NCBI RefSeq assembly: GCF_020524355.2
Contig: NZ_CP129019.1
Span: forward strand, 4,648,001-4,712,000
Length of the DNA stretch: 64,000 bases
Source: Mesobacillus subterraneus
Lineage (GTDB): Bacteria; Bacillota; Bacilli; Bacillales; Cytobacillaceae
Reading direction: 5' to 3'
Part shown: piece after piece, positions 19,603-27,495 of the stretch
Numbering within the stretch: position 1 is the first letter of the stretch
How the letters are laid out: each line of letters opens with the position of its first letter
The notes under the pieces: model-generated
What the model was told of the DNA's origin: nothing
The model's input: the letters and a program-made list of their open reading frames with translations, nothing else
Databases searched by the model: none
Translations under genes and position numbers: made by a program

Positions 19603-21015
19603 ATGTCCTTGGATAAATTGACAGACGAAGAAAAAAGTATCCTTTTGCAGTTATCATATTTGGATTTGCCGCCTGAACTTACTGTTAGTGATAAATCCAC
19701 TCTTACAATTAATGCGGTGCTAATACAAATATCTGATAACAATATAGAAGTAGATTCGGATCGATTTAATAATATACAAAACTTCCTAAAAGATAATCCG
19801 AACACCAGCCTTAAAGATATCAAACTCACTGGCTACCAAAACCACAACCCGAATGAAGCTAATAATACAAATGGAGGATCTGAATCCGGTTTTGTTGGTT
19901 ACGCAATCAAGGATGGGGATGGCAATGGTGCAGTATTATTCCGAGGCAGTGAGAATCCTCTTAATTGGGGCAACCTTAAAACAGATTGGGGAGGAAATCT
20001 TGCCGCTGGTATTAGTATTGAAACCAAGCAGCATAACGAAGCGCTTGCTTTTTATGAAGCGAATATGAAGAACTTGGATGGAGACATCACGATTTATGGG
20101 CACTCTAAAGGCGGAAATCTTGGGTCCTGGGTTTTTGTTAATCATTCTCAAGATTCAAACGTCAACGCCTATATCTTAAATGGAGCTCCCCTTTGGTGGT
20201 TTGATTTGGATGACCGTCAGAAAGATGCGATGAAGAGTGAACGTTTTACATTTATTACTTTTAACGGAGATATCGTATCACATCTGGGATATGCCCCGTA
20301 TGTAGATAAGATTGTGTCGATCAATAAACAGCATGGAGATTATTGGGATCCGTTTTATCCGCATTATGAGACCAGCGGAGTATACAACAAGGATGGCAGT
20401 TTTGCATCAGCTCGAAGTGCGGGTACATGGGGAGTAGCCGATATGGCTTTGGATGTGTTCCATTCACTAGGCAGTATGCGGGATTACTTACCAAGGCAGA
20501 TTGCCAAGGCATGGATAGTAATCGGCGCAGCGACCTTGGACATTATTTATAACACCTGGCAGGGAATAGTCGCAAAGGCCAATTATGTAAAAGAGCAGGC
20601 ATTGATGTATATTTCCAAAGTACATCAAGCCGGACGGGAATTGATGAGCAAAGTTGAAAATTTATTCGATACTGTTGCCAAACATGCAAAAAGTTTTATA
20701 ACAAAAGCGATTGATTATGTTACTGGCAACAACTTCCCAATCGAACCTTATATAAAAGTTGACATCCCAAGGCTGTTCTATTACGCCAACCGGCTTCGCT
20801 CGGTACAGAGGCGTGTCGCTCAGCTTAACGAGATGATCGACGATTTGTACTGGGAAGCGGGTGTCATGGGACTGGATAATGTCCTCGCAGCGGATATCGC
20901 CTCATCCTTCGATATCCGGATTCCGGAAAGCATCAATTACCTGAACCGGACCGCGGAACTTTTACAGCAGAATGAAAGGTATCTCGCCGGAAAAGCCGGT
21001 TCAATCAGGGGGTAA
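19603..21015 (+). CDS. Candidate T7SS lipase toxin with C-terminal helical targeting domain (TslA-like layout)
   Basis: The 470-residue product starts with a lipase-like alpha/beta-hydrolase domain of the Mbeg1/DUF2974 type. The nucleophile motif GHSKGG is at about residue 166-171, with FRGSEN upstream in the oxyanion region and a candidate catalytic Asp and His further on. Residues about 385-470 form amphipathic helices (LRSVQRRVAQLNEMIDDLYW, and ESINYLNRTAELLQQNERYL) resembling a WXG/LXG hairpin at the C-terminus. This reversed order, enzyme first and targeting domain last, is known from the staphylococcal T7SS lipase toxin TslA. There is no signal peptide. The ATG at 19603 follows GGGGAGTGATTAG. 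Three lipoprotein genes precede it and a small helical protein gene follows. Confidence 0.75.
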   Translation: MSLDKLTDEEKSILLQLSYLDLPPELTVSDKSTLTINAVLIQISDNNIEVDSDRFNNIQNFLKDNPNTSLKDIKLTGYQNHNPNEANNTNGGSESGFVGYAIKDGDGNGAVLFRGSENPLNWGNLKTDWGGNLAAGISIETKQHNEALAFYEANMKNLDGDITIYGHSKGGNLGSWVFVNHSQDSNVNAYILNGAPLWWFDLDDRQKDAMKSERFTFITFNGDIVSHLGYAPYVDKIVSINKQHGDYWDPFYPHYETSGVYNKDGSFASARSAGTWGVADMALDVFHSLGSMRDYLPRQIAKAWIVIGAATLDIIYNTWQGIVAKANYVKEQALMYISKVHQAGRELMSKVENLFDTVAKHAKSFITKAIDYVTGNNFPIEPYIKVDIPRLFYYANRLRSVQRRVAQLNEMIDDLYWEAGVMGLDNVLAADIASSFDIRIPESINYLNRTAELLQQNERYLAGKAGSIRG

Positions 21016-21018
21016 ACA

Positions 21019-21212
21019 ATGGACCCGAAAGTGAGAAGCAAGATTAATAGGATTGCGGCGGAAGCAAATGCGATCGCCCGTGAGCTGGAGGATATCTCGA
21101 ATGGCTCCTCGGCCATGAGTTCAAGGGCATCGGTTCTGTAAAAGCGGCCTCAGGTTTGCGCCGGTCCGCGGAAAAGTACCGCTATGTAAGCTATAAGTTA
21201 AGAAGAATATGA
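21019..21212 (+). CDS. Small helical T7SS partner protein (YwqI/Lap-like), frame-disrupted
   Basis: The repaired product is about 64 residues, starting MDPKVRSKINRIAAEANAIA and ending SAEKYRYVSYKLRRI. It starts four bases after the lipase stop. The frame breaks at about 21103-21105 (one base missing), and the reading frame then runs to 21212. It aligns over its whole length with the protein at 32963-33151, sharing (F/Y)KGIG and a KY(R/Q)…KL ending. Such small helical proteins next to LXG-type toxins help present them to the secretion machine. The link is inferred from size, position and the paralogue. Confidence 0.6.
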
Positions 21213-21232
21213 CTCTATGGGACATGTGGTAT

Positions 21233-21260
21233 GGGACATGGGGACGGTTCTCTTGTCCCG
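21233..21260. repeat. Variant copy of the GGGACGGTTCT repeat
   Basis: GGGACATGGGGACGGTTCTC and TTGTCCCG form a palindrome with GGGACA and TGTCCC arms (one base offset). It lies between the small helical gene and the first WXG100 gene. Confidence 0.6.
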
Positions 21261-21349
21261 GGTCAGACTGGGAACTTTATTCGGCCTCACGATGTTTGAA
21301 GATAGAAGAATATGATTCTATTAACTTCACTTGAAAGGAGGTGAAAAAG

Positions 21350-21652
21350 ATGGCAAGAGCAATCACTGTTGAACCAGCAAAACTTGAAACGACTGCTAAC
21401 AAGATTGACCAGCAGGCCGCTGATTACGAACGAAACTATAAAGCTCTTTTCAGTGAGGTTGAAGCGATGGCTGCTGCTTGGCAGGGTGCCGATAACCAGG
21501 CATATACTGCACAAATCAAGGGCTTCATGGACGACTTCAATAAAATGACTCAGTTGATGAGACAGTACTCTGAGTTCCTGAAAATGAGCGCGAAAACATA
21601 CCGCGACACTCAATCAGAGGTTATTAACCAGGCTAAGAGATTGAGCAACTAA
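21350..21652 (+). CDS. WXG100 family protein (EsxA/YukE-like)
   Basis: The 100-residue product is a helix-turn-helix hairpin with the WQG motif (about residue 46-48, AAAWQGADNQAY). WXG100 proteins are secreted as dimers by T7SS and are needed for secretion of other substrates. The typical length and the strong ribosome site AAAGGAGGTGAAAAAG before the ATG at 21350 support the call. No perfect YxxxD/E signal is visible at the C-terminus. Its partner is probably the second WXG100 protein 30 bp downstream. Confidence 0.93.
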   Translation: MARAITVEPAKLETTANKIDQQAADYERNYKALFSEVEAMAAAWQGADNQAYTAQIKGFMDDFNKMTQLMRQYSEFLKMSAKTYRDTQSEVINQAKRLSN

Positions 21653-21682
21653 TCCTTAACATAACGCAGGAGGTGAAATACA

Positions 21683-21985
21683 TTGGCAGGAGATGGAATC
21701 AAAATCTCGCTTGGCGAGGTTAGCAAAACGGCGGGCCAAATCCGCAACCTTAACCAGCAACTATCCACTAGATTGGAAGAAATCAAGAAGGACATGAATG
21801 CACTATCGTCATCATGGAACTCTGATGCATCCAACACAATCCGCGGCAACTTCAACTCACTGGCACCACGATTTGAAGAATATCGCCAGGTCGTCGACAG
21901 TTACGCCAAATTCTTGGATAACACGGTCACTAACTACAACACTGCAGAAACAGCAATCAACAACAACGCCAGCTCTTTTAAATAA
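21683..21985 (+). CDS. Second WXG100 family protein
   Basis: The 100-residue product has the hairpin turn SSSWNSDASN (WNS in place of WXG, about residue 46-48) and the C-terminal YNTAE, which fits the YxxxD/E export signal. The TTG start at 21683 follows AGGAGGTGAAATACA. It is 30 bp after the first WXG100 gene, and the two may form a heterodimer carrying the signal on this subunit. Downstream lies a 430-bp gap with repeat arrays. Confidence 0.92.
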   Translation: MAGDGIKISLGEVSKTAGQIRNLNQQLSTRLEEIKKDMNALSSSWNSDASNTIRGNFNSLAPRFEEYRQVVDSYAKFLDNTVTNYNTAETAINNNASSFK

Positions 21986-22076
21986 TCACTTTTTACAGAG
22001 GGTAGGGGGCAAGCGGCTGGTGCAGTTTGCCCTTCTGTAAAATAACCCCCCTGTAACGCGGCGGTGAGCATTAAAC

Positions 22077-22200
22077 GGGGATTATCCGTGACTCAACGGG
22101 GATTATCCATCATCCAACGGGGATTATCCGTGACTCAACGGGGATTATCCATCATCCAACGGGGATTAAAAGCGGTTTAAGGGGATTATCCGCAGGTGAA
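22077..22200. repeat. Phased array, GGGGATTATCC motif, 21-bp period
   Basis: GGGGATTA units start at 22077, 22098, 22119, 22140, 22161 and 22181. The first four intervals are exactly 21 bp and the last is 20. The spacers alternate between GTGACTCAAC and ATCATCCAAC, so a 42-bp unit is also duplicated. No reading frame crosses it. Confidence 0.88.
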
Positions 22201-22284
22201 CGAAGATGAAAAGCGTATTAACGGGGAAGTAACCGTGACCCAGCTGGTGGAATGGGTCCCTTTATAGGAAAAACGAGTCCAACC

Positions 22285-22400
22285 GGAGATAAAATGACCA
22301 CAACTGGAGATAAATTTTCTCCAACTGGAGATAAAATAATTTTAACCGGAGATAAAAGTTCTTCAACCGGAGATAAAATTATTTCACGGGATATAAAGTC
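22285..22400. repeat. Phased array, GGAGATAAA motif, 21-bp period
   Basis: GGAGATAAA units, mostly preceded by AACC or AACT, start at 22285, 22306, 22327, 22348 and 22369, always 21 bp apart. A decayed copy (GGATATAAA) lies near 22389. The intervening 8-10 bases differ between units. It follows directly on the different array at 22077-22200, and ends 70 bp before the DUF6382-FHA gene. Confidence 0.88.
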
Positions 22401-22469
22401 ATTTTTTTAAAAAAAAGGGGTCCGTTGGTCCAAATTCATACATAAATTCAAAATTGGAGTCGAAGCGCA

Positions 22470-23784
22470 ATGATCAAACATGCGGAATTTAAACTGGAAA
22501 GCTACGGAATTTCGAAATTCCTTTATTATCATGCGAACAGCAAGGCGGATATCGATGGCGGCCAGGTGGAGCTGCTGAGAGCGAGCCGGGTTCCGGGAAT
22601 CCTGCCGTGCCATGCGATTTTAGAGGGAGATAACTGCTTTCTTCGCTATGACATGCTTTCCGATAACACGCTTGAAATGCTGAATTCTACGCCGGCGACG
22701 AAGGAGCGTCTGTACAACAGCTTCCTCAACATTGCCGAAACATTGGTGGATGCTCAAGCAAGCGGTCTGGATATCGCAAATTTCGTGTTCAGCCAGCGTG
22801 ACATCTTTATTGATAATTTTTCAAACAGATTAGTTTTTATCTACCTTCCTGTAAAAAATAATATTTTTGAAAAGGTATCACTTAAAGAGTTCCTGCAGGA
22901 CATGCTGCTGTCGGCTCCTTACGACGAAAAGGATGATGCCGCATTTTTTATCAAACTCCATAACTATCTGGTCGAGACAAAGAAAATCAAGCCTGAAGAG
23001 CTGCTGGAAAAAGTGAATGAGCTCGGCGGGGATGAAACACTCGTCCGCCAGCCTTACAAGATGCCGGATAAACCGAAGCAGGAAGCGACCCTACAAACAG
23101 TAACAGACCAAGAACCAATACTTGAACCCTCAGAGCTTGGGATACCGTCCATCAACCCGAATTTCTACAGTCCTGGCAGTGAAGTCCATACCATGAAAAC
23201 GAGCGTTGACAATGGCGTGCTGACTTCTGAGTACACAAGCCAGAAGAAGGATGTAAAAACAGGCCGCAAGCTTGAAATTGAGGAAGAAGTCAACTACAAG
23301 CGGATCACGAGGGCGGAGCTTGGTGAAAACAATGCCTTGTTAAAAGAAGCTTCGGCACTCGGTGGCGGAACATCAATCAACATCCAGCCTGGCCATTGCC
23401 AGCAGCAGTGAATCGGAGGACGGAGGCACGACAGTACTTGGCGTCACGGCAGATGAGGATGAGGGAACGACAACCCTTGGACATTCAACCCGCAGGCCAT
23501 TTTTACTGGCAGTCTCAAAGAATGAAAAAATCACGATTGCCAAGGACTTTTTCAAAATTGGCCGCGATCCGATGAGGGCGGACTTTGCCACTGAAAACAA
23601 AGTAATCGGCCGGGTGCATGCCCATGTGATCGTAACGAACGGCGAATACTTCCTGGAAGACAATCACTCGACCAACGGTAGTTTCGTGAATGGTGTGAAG
23701 GTCTCGCCAAAGGAAAAAGTCAAAATCAAGCACGAAGATAAAATCAAGCTCGCGAACGAGGAATTCATCTTCAAGGTTTATTGA
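22470..23784 (+). CDS. DUF6382-FHA domain protein of the T7SS locus, frame-disrupted
   Basis: The repaired product is about 437 residues. The first 190 or so match the DUF6382 type (FLYYHANSKADIDGGQVELL, and FSQRDIFIDNFSNRLVFIYL), which recalls the cytoplasmic pseudokinase part of EssB/YukC. A Glu/Pro-rich linker follows, then GTTVLG and GTTTLG. The C-terminal FHA domain (about 350-437) has FKIGRDP, GRVHAHVI and NHSTNGSFVNG. The TTxLG motifs just before an FHA domain recall the phosphorylated ETTS segment of mycobacterial GarA. One extra G at 23391-23392 breaks the frame; without it the reading is INIQPAIASSSESEDGG. The next gene is a PP2C phosphatase. A soluble adaptor role is inferred. Confidence 0.8.
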
Positions 23785-23802
23785 TGGATAGGAGGAACCA
23801 AA

Positions 23803-24594
23803 ATGGCATTTCAAGTGGCCTATCATACCGACATAGGAATCAAGAAGAAAACGAACCAGGATGGGCTGTTGCTGAAAACGGCGAAGACACCTGATGGGGA
23901 AATCGGTCTATTCATCATCTGCGACGGAATGGGCGGGCTTTCACATGGTGAACTGGCAAGCGCTACGGTGATCAGAGGAATGTCCGAGTGGTTTGACAAT
24001 GATCTGCCGGAGCTTCTGGGTTCCGGCATCGCGGAAGACGATTTTCCCGGCAAGCTTGAGGAGCGTGTCCGCGAGCTGAACACAAAAATCCTTGAATATG
24101 GCGAGGCAGCAAACATCAAGCTTGGAACGACAATCACAGCTTTGCTTCTCCTCCATAAGCAATATTATATTTTGCAGATTGGGGACAGCAGGGCTTACAG
24201 CATAAACAATCATCTGATAAAACTGACCGAAGACCAGACACTCGTCGAACGCGAGTTGCAGCGCGGCAATATTACCGCCGAACAGGCGAGAATCGACCCG
24301 CGCCGGAATGTGTTGCTCCAGTGCGTTGGCGCAACAAAGGACATCAACGTCGTCATCACTTCAGGCGAAGTCGACAGCGAAAACATGTTTATGCTCTGCA
24401 CGGACGGATTTTACCATGAAATCACTGATGAAGAAATGGTCACAAACCTGAACCCGCAACATTTTACCGATGAAAAACAGATGAAAGAAACGCTCGTACA
24501 ACTCGTCGAGCTCGCAAAAGAACGCCAAGAAACAGACAATATCTCGATTCTGCTGGCAAAACGGGACATGGGGAAAGTTCTTGCGTTCCGATAA
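23803..24594 (+). CDS. PP2C-family Ser/Thr protein phosphatase
   Basis: The 263-residue cytoplasmic enzyme should remove phosphate from serine and threonine. PP2C metal-binding motifs are visible: TNQDGLLL, CDGMGGLSHGE, GTTITALLL, QIGDSRAYS, CTDGFYHE and TDNISILLAK. Length fits a minimal PP2C (PrpC/Stp-like). The ATG at 23803 follows AGGAGGAACCAAA. It lies between the FHA protein and the kinase, so these are its likely partners. Confidence 0.93.
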   Translation: MAFQVAYHTDIGIKKKTNQDGLLLKTAKTPDGEIGLFIICDGMGGLSHGELASATVIRGMSEWFDNDLPELLGSGIAEDDFPGKLEERVRELNTKILEYGEAANIKLGTTITALLLLHKQYYILQIGDSRAYSINNHLIKLTEDQTLVERELQRGNITAEQARIDPRRNVLLQCVGATKDINVVITSGEVDSENMFMLCTDGFYHEITDEEMVTNLNPQHFTDEKQMKETLVQLVELAKERQETDNISILLAKRDMGKVLAFR

Positions 24595-24639
24595 TTGGGG
24601 TTTGCTGGAACCATCCCCGCGTTTCTAGGAGGAATTACC

Positions 24640-26583
24640 TTGATACAAATTGGCACGATCATTGATGACAGATATGAAATATTGAAGGAAATCGGGCGTG
24701 GCGGCATGAGTGTCGTCTACCTGGCGATGGACAACCGGCTGAATAAATCGCTTGTCGTCAAGGATATCCGCAAGCGCAGCAACAGCAACAACGAGCTCTT
24801 GATCAACAGTCTGGTCGTTGAGGCGAACATGCTGAAAAAACTCGACCATGGCTCTTTGCCAAAAATATACGACATCATCGAGTCCGAAGGTGACATCTAT
24901 GTGGTGATGGACTATATCGAAGGCGAGTCACTGAAGGAAAGGCTCAAGCGCGATGGAAAAATCCCGGCGAAAGAGGTCATTGAGTGGGCAAAGCAGCTGA
25001 GCGGTGTACTTGGCTATCTTCACACGCGCAAGCCATACCCGATTATCTACCGCGACATGAAGCCGGACAATGTCATGCTCACGCCAGAGGGTAAAATCAA
25101 GCTGATCGACTTCGGGATCGCGCGTGAATTCAAAACTGAGAATCTATCGGATACGACAAACCTTGGTACAAAAGGGTATGCGGCACCCGAACAAATTTCC
25201 GGCAGACAGACAGACGCGAAAACGGATATTTATAGTCTGGGAATCACACTCTACCACCTTGTCACCGGGAAAAATCTCAGCGAACCGCCGTTCGAGATAA
25301 GGCCAATCCGCGAGTGGGACCCGTCGCTGCCGGAGGGCCTCGAACATATCATCAAAAAATGCACCCAGGCCGAGCCGGCGAACCGTTACCAGAACTGTGA
25401 GGAGCTGAGCTATGACCTCGAGCACATCAACAGGCTGACAAAAGGCTACAAGAACATGCTCATTAAGAAGCTGGCTATGTTCGTCGTTCCAGCCGTACTG
25501 TTCCTGGCGTTCTCAACAACCTCGGCCCTCGGCTATAAAGGGATGAAGAATGAGCAATTCCAGGATTATATGAATCTTGTAAATCAGGCGAGCATTGCCT
25601 TGATGGACGGTGAACAGACCGAAGCGATCAAGCTTCTCGAGAGTGCGACCCGCGTAGATAAAGAACGACCGGAGGCCTACATCAATCTGCTTGATTTATA
25701 TATTAATAGAAACCAGACAGACGAAGGACTCGCCAAGATGGAATCATACATACAGGATAAATACGGGGGAGTCCACGAGAATAATGAAGTTCTTTTCAAG
25801 GTGGGGATGACCTATTTTGATGTGAAAAGGGACTATAACAACGCGCTGAAATACTTCCAGCAGATCGATGAAAAAGAACTGCCGGATGCGAAATATTACA
25901 AGTCGCTGGCAACGACAATGAGCAGCCTGAACGTCGATTATACGAAATTCGCCGGCGATCTCCAGGAATTCCACCAGTATAATGACGGACTGGCGAATGA
26001 CAGCAAGAAAATCGATAACTATAACTCTCTTGCAAATATCTATATTTCATATAAGAGCCAGATTCCTGAATCAAACACACAGGCAATCGAGATTGTCCAG
26101 AAGGCGAAGGAAGTACTGGCAAAGCTTGAGAACGAACAGCTCCAGTTCAAATACGAAATGGAATTCGAACAGAAGCTGGACCAGGCATACTACAGCCGCG
26201 GCGTGAATTCCGAGGACAAAGCGAGTGCCCGCGACGATTACGAACAGGCAATCGAGCATTACAACAACCTGCTTGACTTGAATGTTGCAGATCAGGAAGA
26301 TGTCTACATCAAAATTGGTGTCATCTATCAGGAAATGGGCGAATTTGCTCGCGCAGTTGAGTACTTCCAGAACACGACGCTGAAAAAGTTTCCTGACAGC
26401 ATCAATGCCAATGTGAAGCTAGGTAATCTCCTCCTGGACATTGAACAAAACAAAGAAGAAGGCAAACGGAATTACGCCGAAGCAAAAAAAGTCTTTGAAA
26501 AAGCAAGCACCCTCCCTGGTGCCAAAGACGACGAAGGATACAAAAAACTCAGCAGACGCATGGAAAATTTGAATATTCTCTAG
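24640..26583 (+). CDS. Membrane Ser/Thr protein kinase with extracytoplasmic TPR-like repeats
   Basis: The 647-residue product has an N-terminal Hanks-type kinase domain (about 10-275) with GRGGMSVVY, catalytic YRDMKPDN, DFG (LIDFGIARE) and GTKGYAAPE. The activation loop is rich in threonine (DTTNLGTKG). One membrane helix follows (about 288-308), and then about 330 residues of TPR-like helical repeats outside the membrane. The TTG start at 24640 follows CTAGGAGGAATTACC, while the frame itself is open from 24595. PASTA domains, typical of PrkC, are absent. It would phosphorylate locus proteins carrying TTxL motifs. That target set is inferred. Confidence 0.92.
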   Translation: MIQIGTIIDDRYEILKEIGRGGMSVVYLAMDNRLNKSLVVKDIRKRSNSNNELLINSLVVEANMLKKLDHGSLPKIYDIIESEGDIYVVMDYIEGESLKERLKRDGKIPAKEVIEWAKQLSGVLGYLHTRKPYPIIYRDMKPDNVMLTPEGKIKLIDFGIAREFKTENLSDTTNLGTKGYAAPEQISGRQTDAKTDIYSLGITLYHLVTGKNLSEPPFEIRPIREWDPSLPEGLEHIIKKCTQAEPANRYQNCEELSYDLEHINRLTKGYKNMLIKKLAMFVVPAVLFLAFSTTSALGYKGMKNEQFQDYMNLVNQASIALMDGEQTEAIKLLESATRVDKERPEAYINLLDLYINRNQTDEGLAKMESYIQDKYGGVHENNEVLFKVGMTYFDVKRDYNNALKYFQQIDEKELPDAKYYKSLATTMSSLNVDYTKFAGDLQEFHQYNDGLANDSKKIDNYNSLANIYISYKSQIPESNTQAIEIVQKAKEVLAKLENEQLQFKYEMEFEQKLDQAYYSRGVNSEDKASARDDYEQAIEHYNNLLDLNVADQEDVYIKIGVIYQEMGEFARAVEYFQNTTLKKFPDSINANVKLGNLLLDIEQNKEEGKRNYAEAKKVFEKASTLPGAKDDEGYKKLSRRMENLNIL

Positions 26584-26656
26584 GGGAGCAATAGAAGCGG
26601 AGGGATGTGCCTTTTGGTACCGAAAAAGAAGCATAAGGTACGTCCCCATGCTCCCA
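26583..26656. repeat. Large imperfect inverted repeat between kinase and scaffold genes
   Basis: GGGAGCA (26584-26590) pairs with TGCTCCC (26649-26655). Inside, GGGATGTGCCTT (26602-26613) pairs over twelve positions, with two G-T pairs, with AAGGTACGTCCC (26635-26646). Part of it resembles, on the opposite strand, the hairpin at 52945-52985 (ACGTACCTT, TGCTTCTTTT). Confidence 0.65.
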
Positions 26657-26676
26657 AGGAAGGCAGTTGAAGAAAA

Positions 26677-27327
26677 ATGGCATACCAGATCATGTTCTAC
26701 GGCGGTTTGGCAGGTGCGATAATCGCGCTGGTGATTGCGGTTCTGACCTACGTGAAACTCAATATTGCCCAGGTCATTACGGATCTGACAGGCTGGAATT
26801 TTCCAGGCGCGGGGAGAAAAGCCCGGAAGACCACAGTCAGCCGCAAGACCAACACCAGCACAAAGCCGACAACAAAGGAAATTCATGTCCGCAAGAATGT
26901 CGAGAAGGAAGTGGCGGCTGGTGAGTATGTGGAGCCGACAGAAAAGATGGCAAGCGGGCAGATGGAGCCGACAGCACTTTTGAGGAATGAGAGCTTCAAA
27001 CAGACAGCTTTGCTTAAACAGGATAACCTAGATCCAACAGCGCTGTTCGCGCCTGATGGGCACGAGCCAACAGCTTTATTGGCTGAAACTCCTGTGCGCG
27101 AACCAGTGGCAGCAGCAGTCTCATCCAACAGGAGCGTTTTCCATGAGTCACCAGCCGAGACGACCATCCTGTCTGATTGGAATGAAACGACTGTACTGAC
27201 CTCAGACCATGACGAAACGACTTTACTTGGTGAAACAACCTTATTGGATAATCTCGGTAAAAGAGAAGAACCAAGCTTTAAAAAGCAGGTTGATATTATC
27301 GTGGTTCATTCAGAAACAATTATTTAA
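26677..27327 (+). CDS. Membrane protein with repeated TALL/ETTxL motifs, candidate phosphothreonine scaffold
   Basis: The 216-residue product has one N-terminal membrane helix (about 8-28), a basic stretch, and then a disordered acidic tail. The tail repeats a short threonine motif at least eight times: EPTALL, QTALL, DPTALF, EPTALL, ETTILSD, ETTVLTSD, ETTLL and ETTLL. FHA domains bind phosphothreonine and read the residue three positions later, and ETT motifs are known kinase targets in GarA. A kinase gene ends just upstream and FHA proteins are encoded in the same operon. I infer a membrane platform that recruits FHA proteins once phosphorylated. No known family was recognised. The ATG at 26677 follows AAGGAAGGCAGTTGAAGAAAA. 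Confidence 0.75.
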   Translation: MAYQIMFYGGLAGAIIALVIAVLTYVKLNIAQVITDLTGWNFPGAGRKARKTTVSRKTNTSTKPTTKEIHVRKNVEKEVAAGEYVEPTEKMASGQMEPTALLRNESFKQTALLKQDNLDPTALFAPDGHEPTALLAETPVREPVAAAVSSNRSVFHESPAETTILSDWNETTVLTSDHDETTLLGETTLLDNLGKREEPSFKKQVDIIVVHSETII

Positions 27328-27495
27328 GTTTGTGTTTTACGCAAAAAAACGAGCTTAAGTTACTATACGCACGATGGTAATGGTAATCGATGAACGTTCC
27401 ACACCGAGACGATCAATTAAATTCGTAAACCTCCCGCCAGTATTGCACAAATAACCGACCACTAAAAAACGACCAAATAAAAAGGAGAATAAGAG

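Noticed and set aside
22077..22400. CRISPR array
   Set aside because: Units are only 21 bp in total with about 10 bp conserved, spacers are 8-10 bp, and no cas genes are near. The pattern does not fit any CRISPR type.
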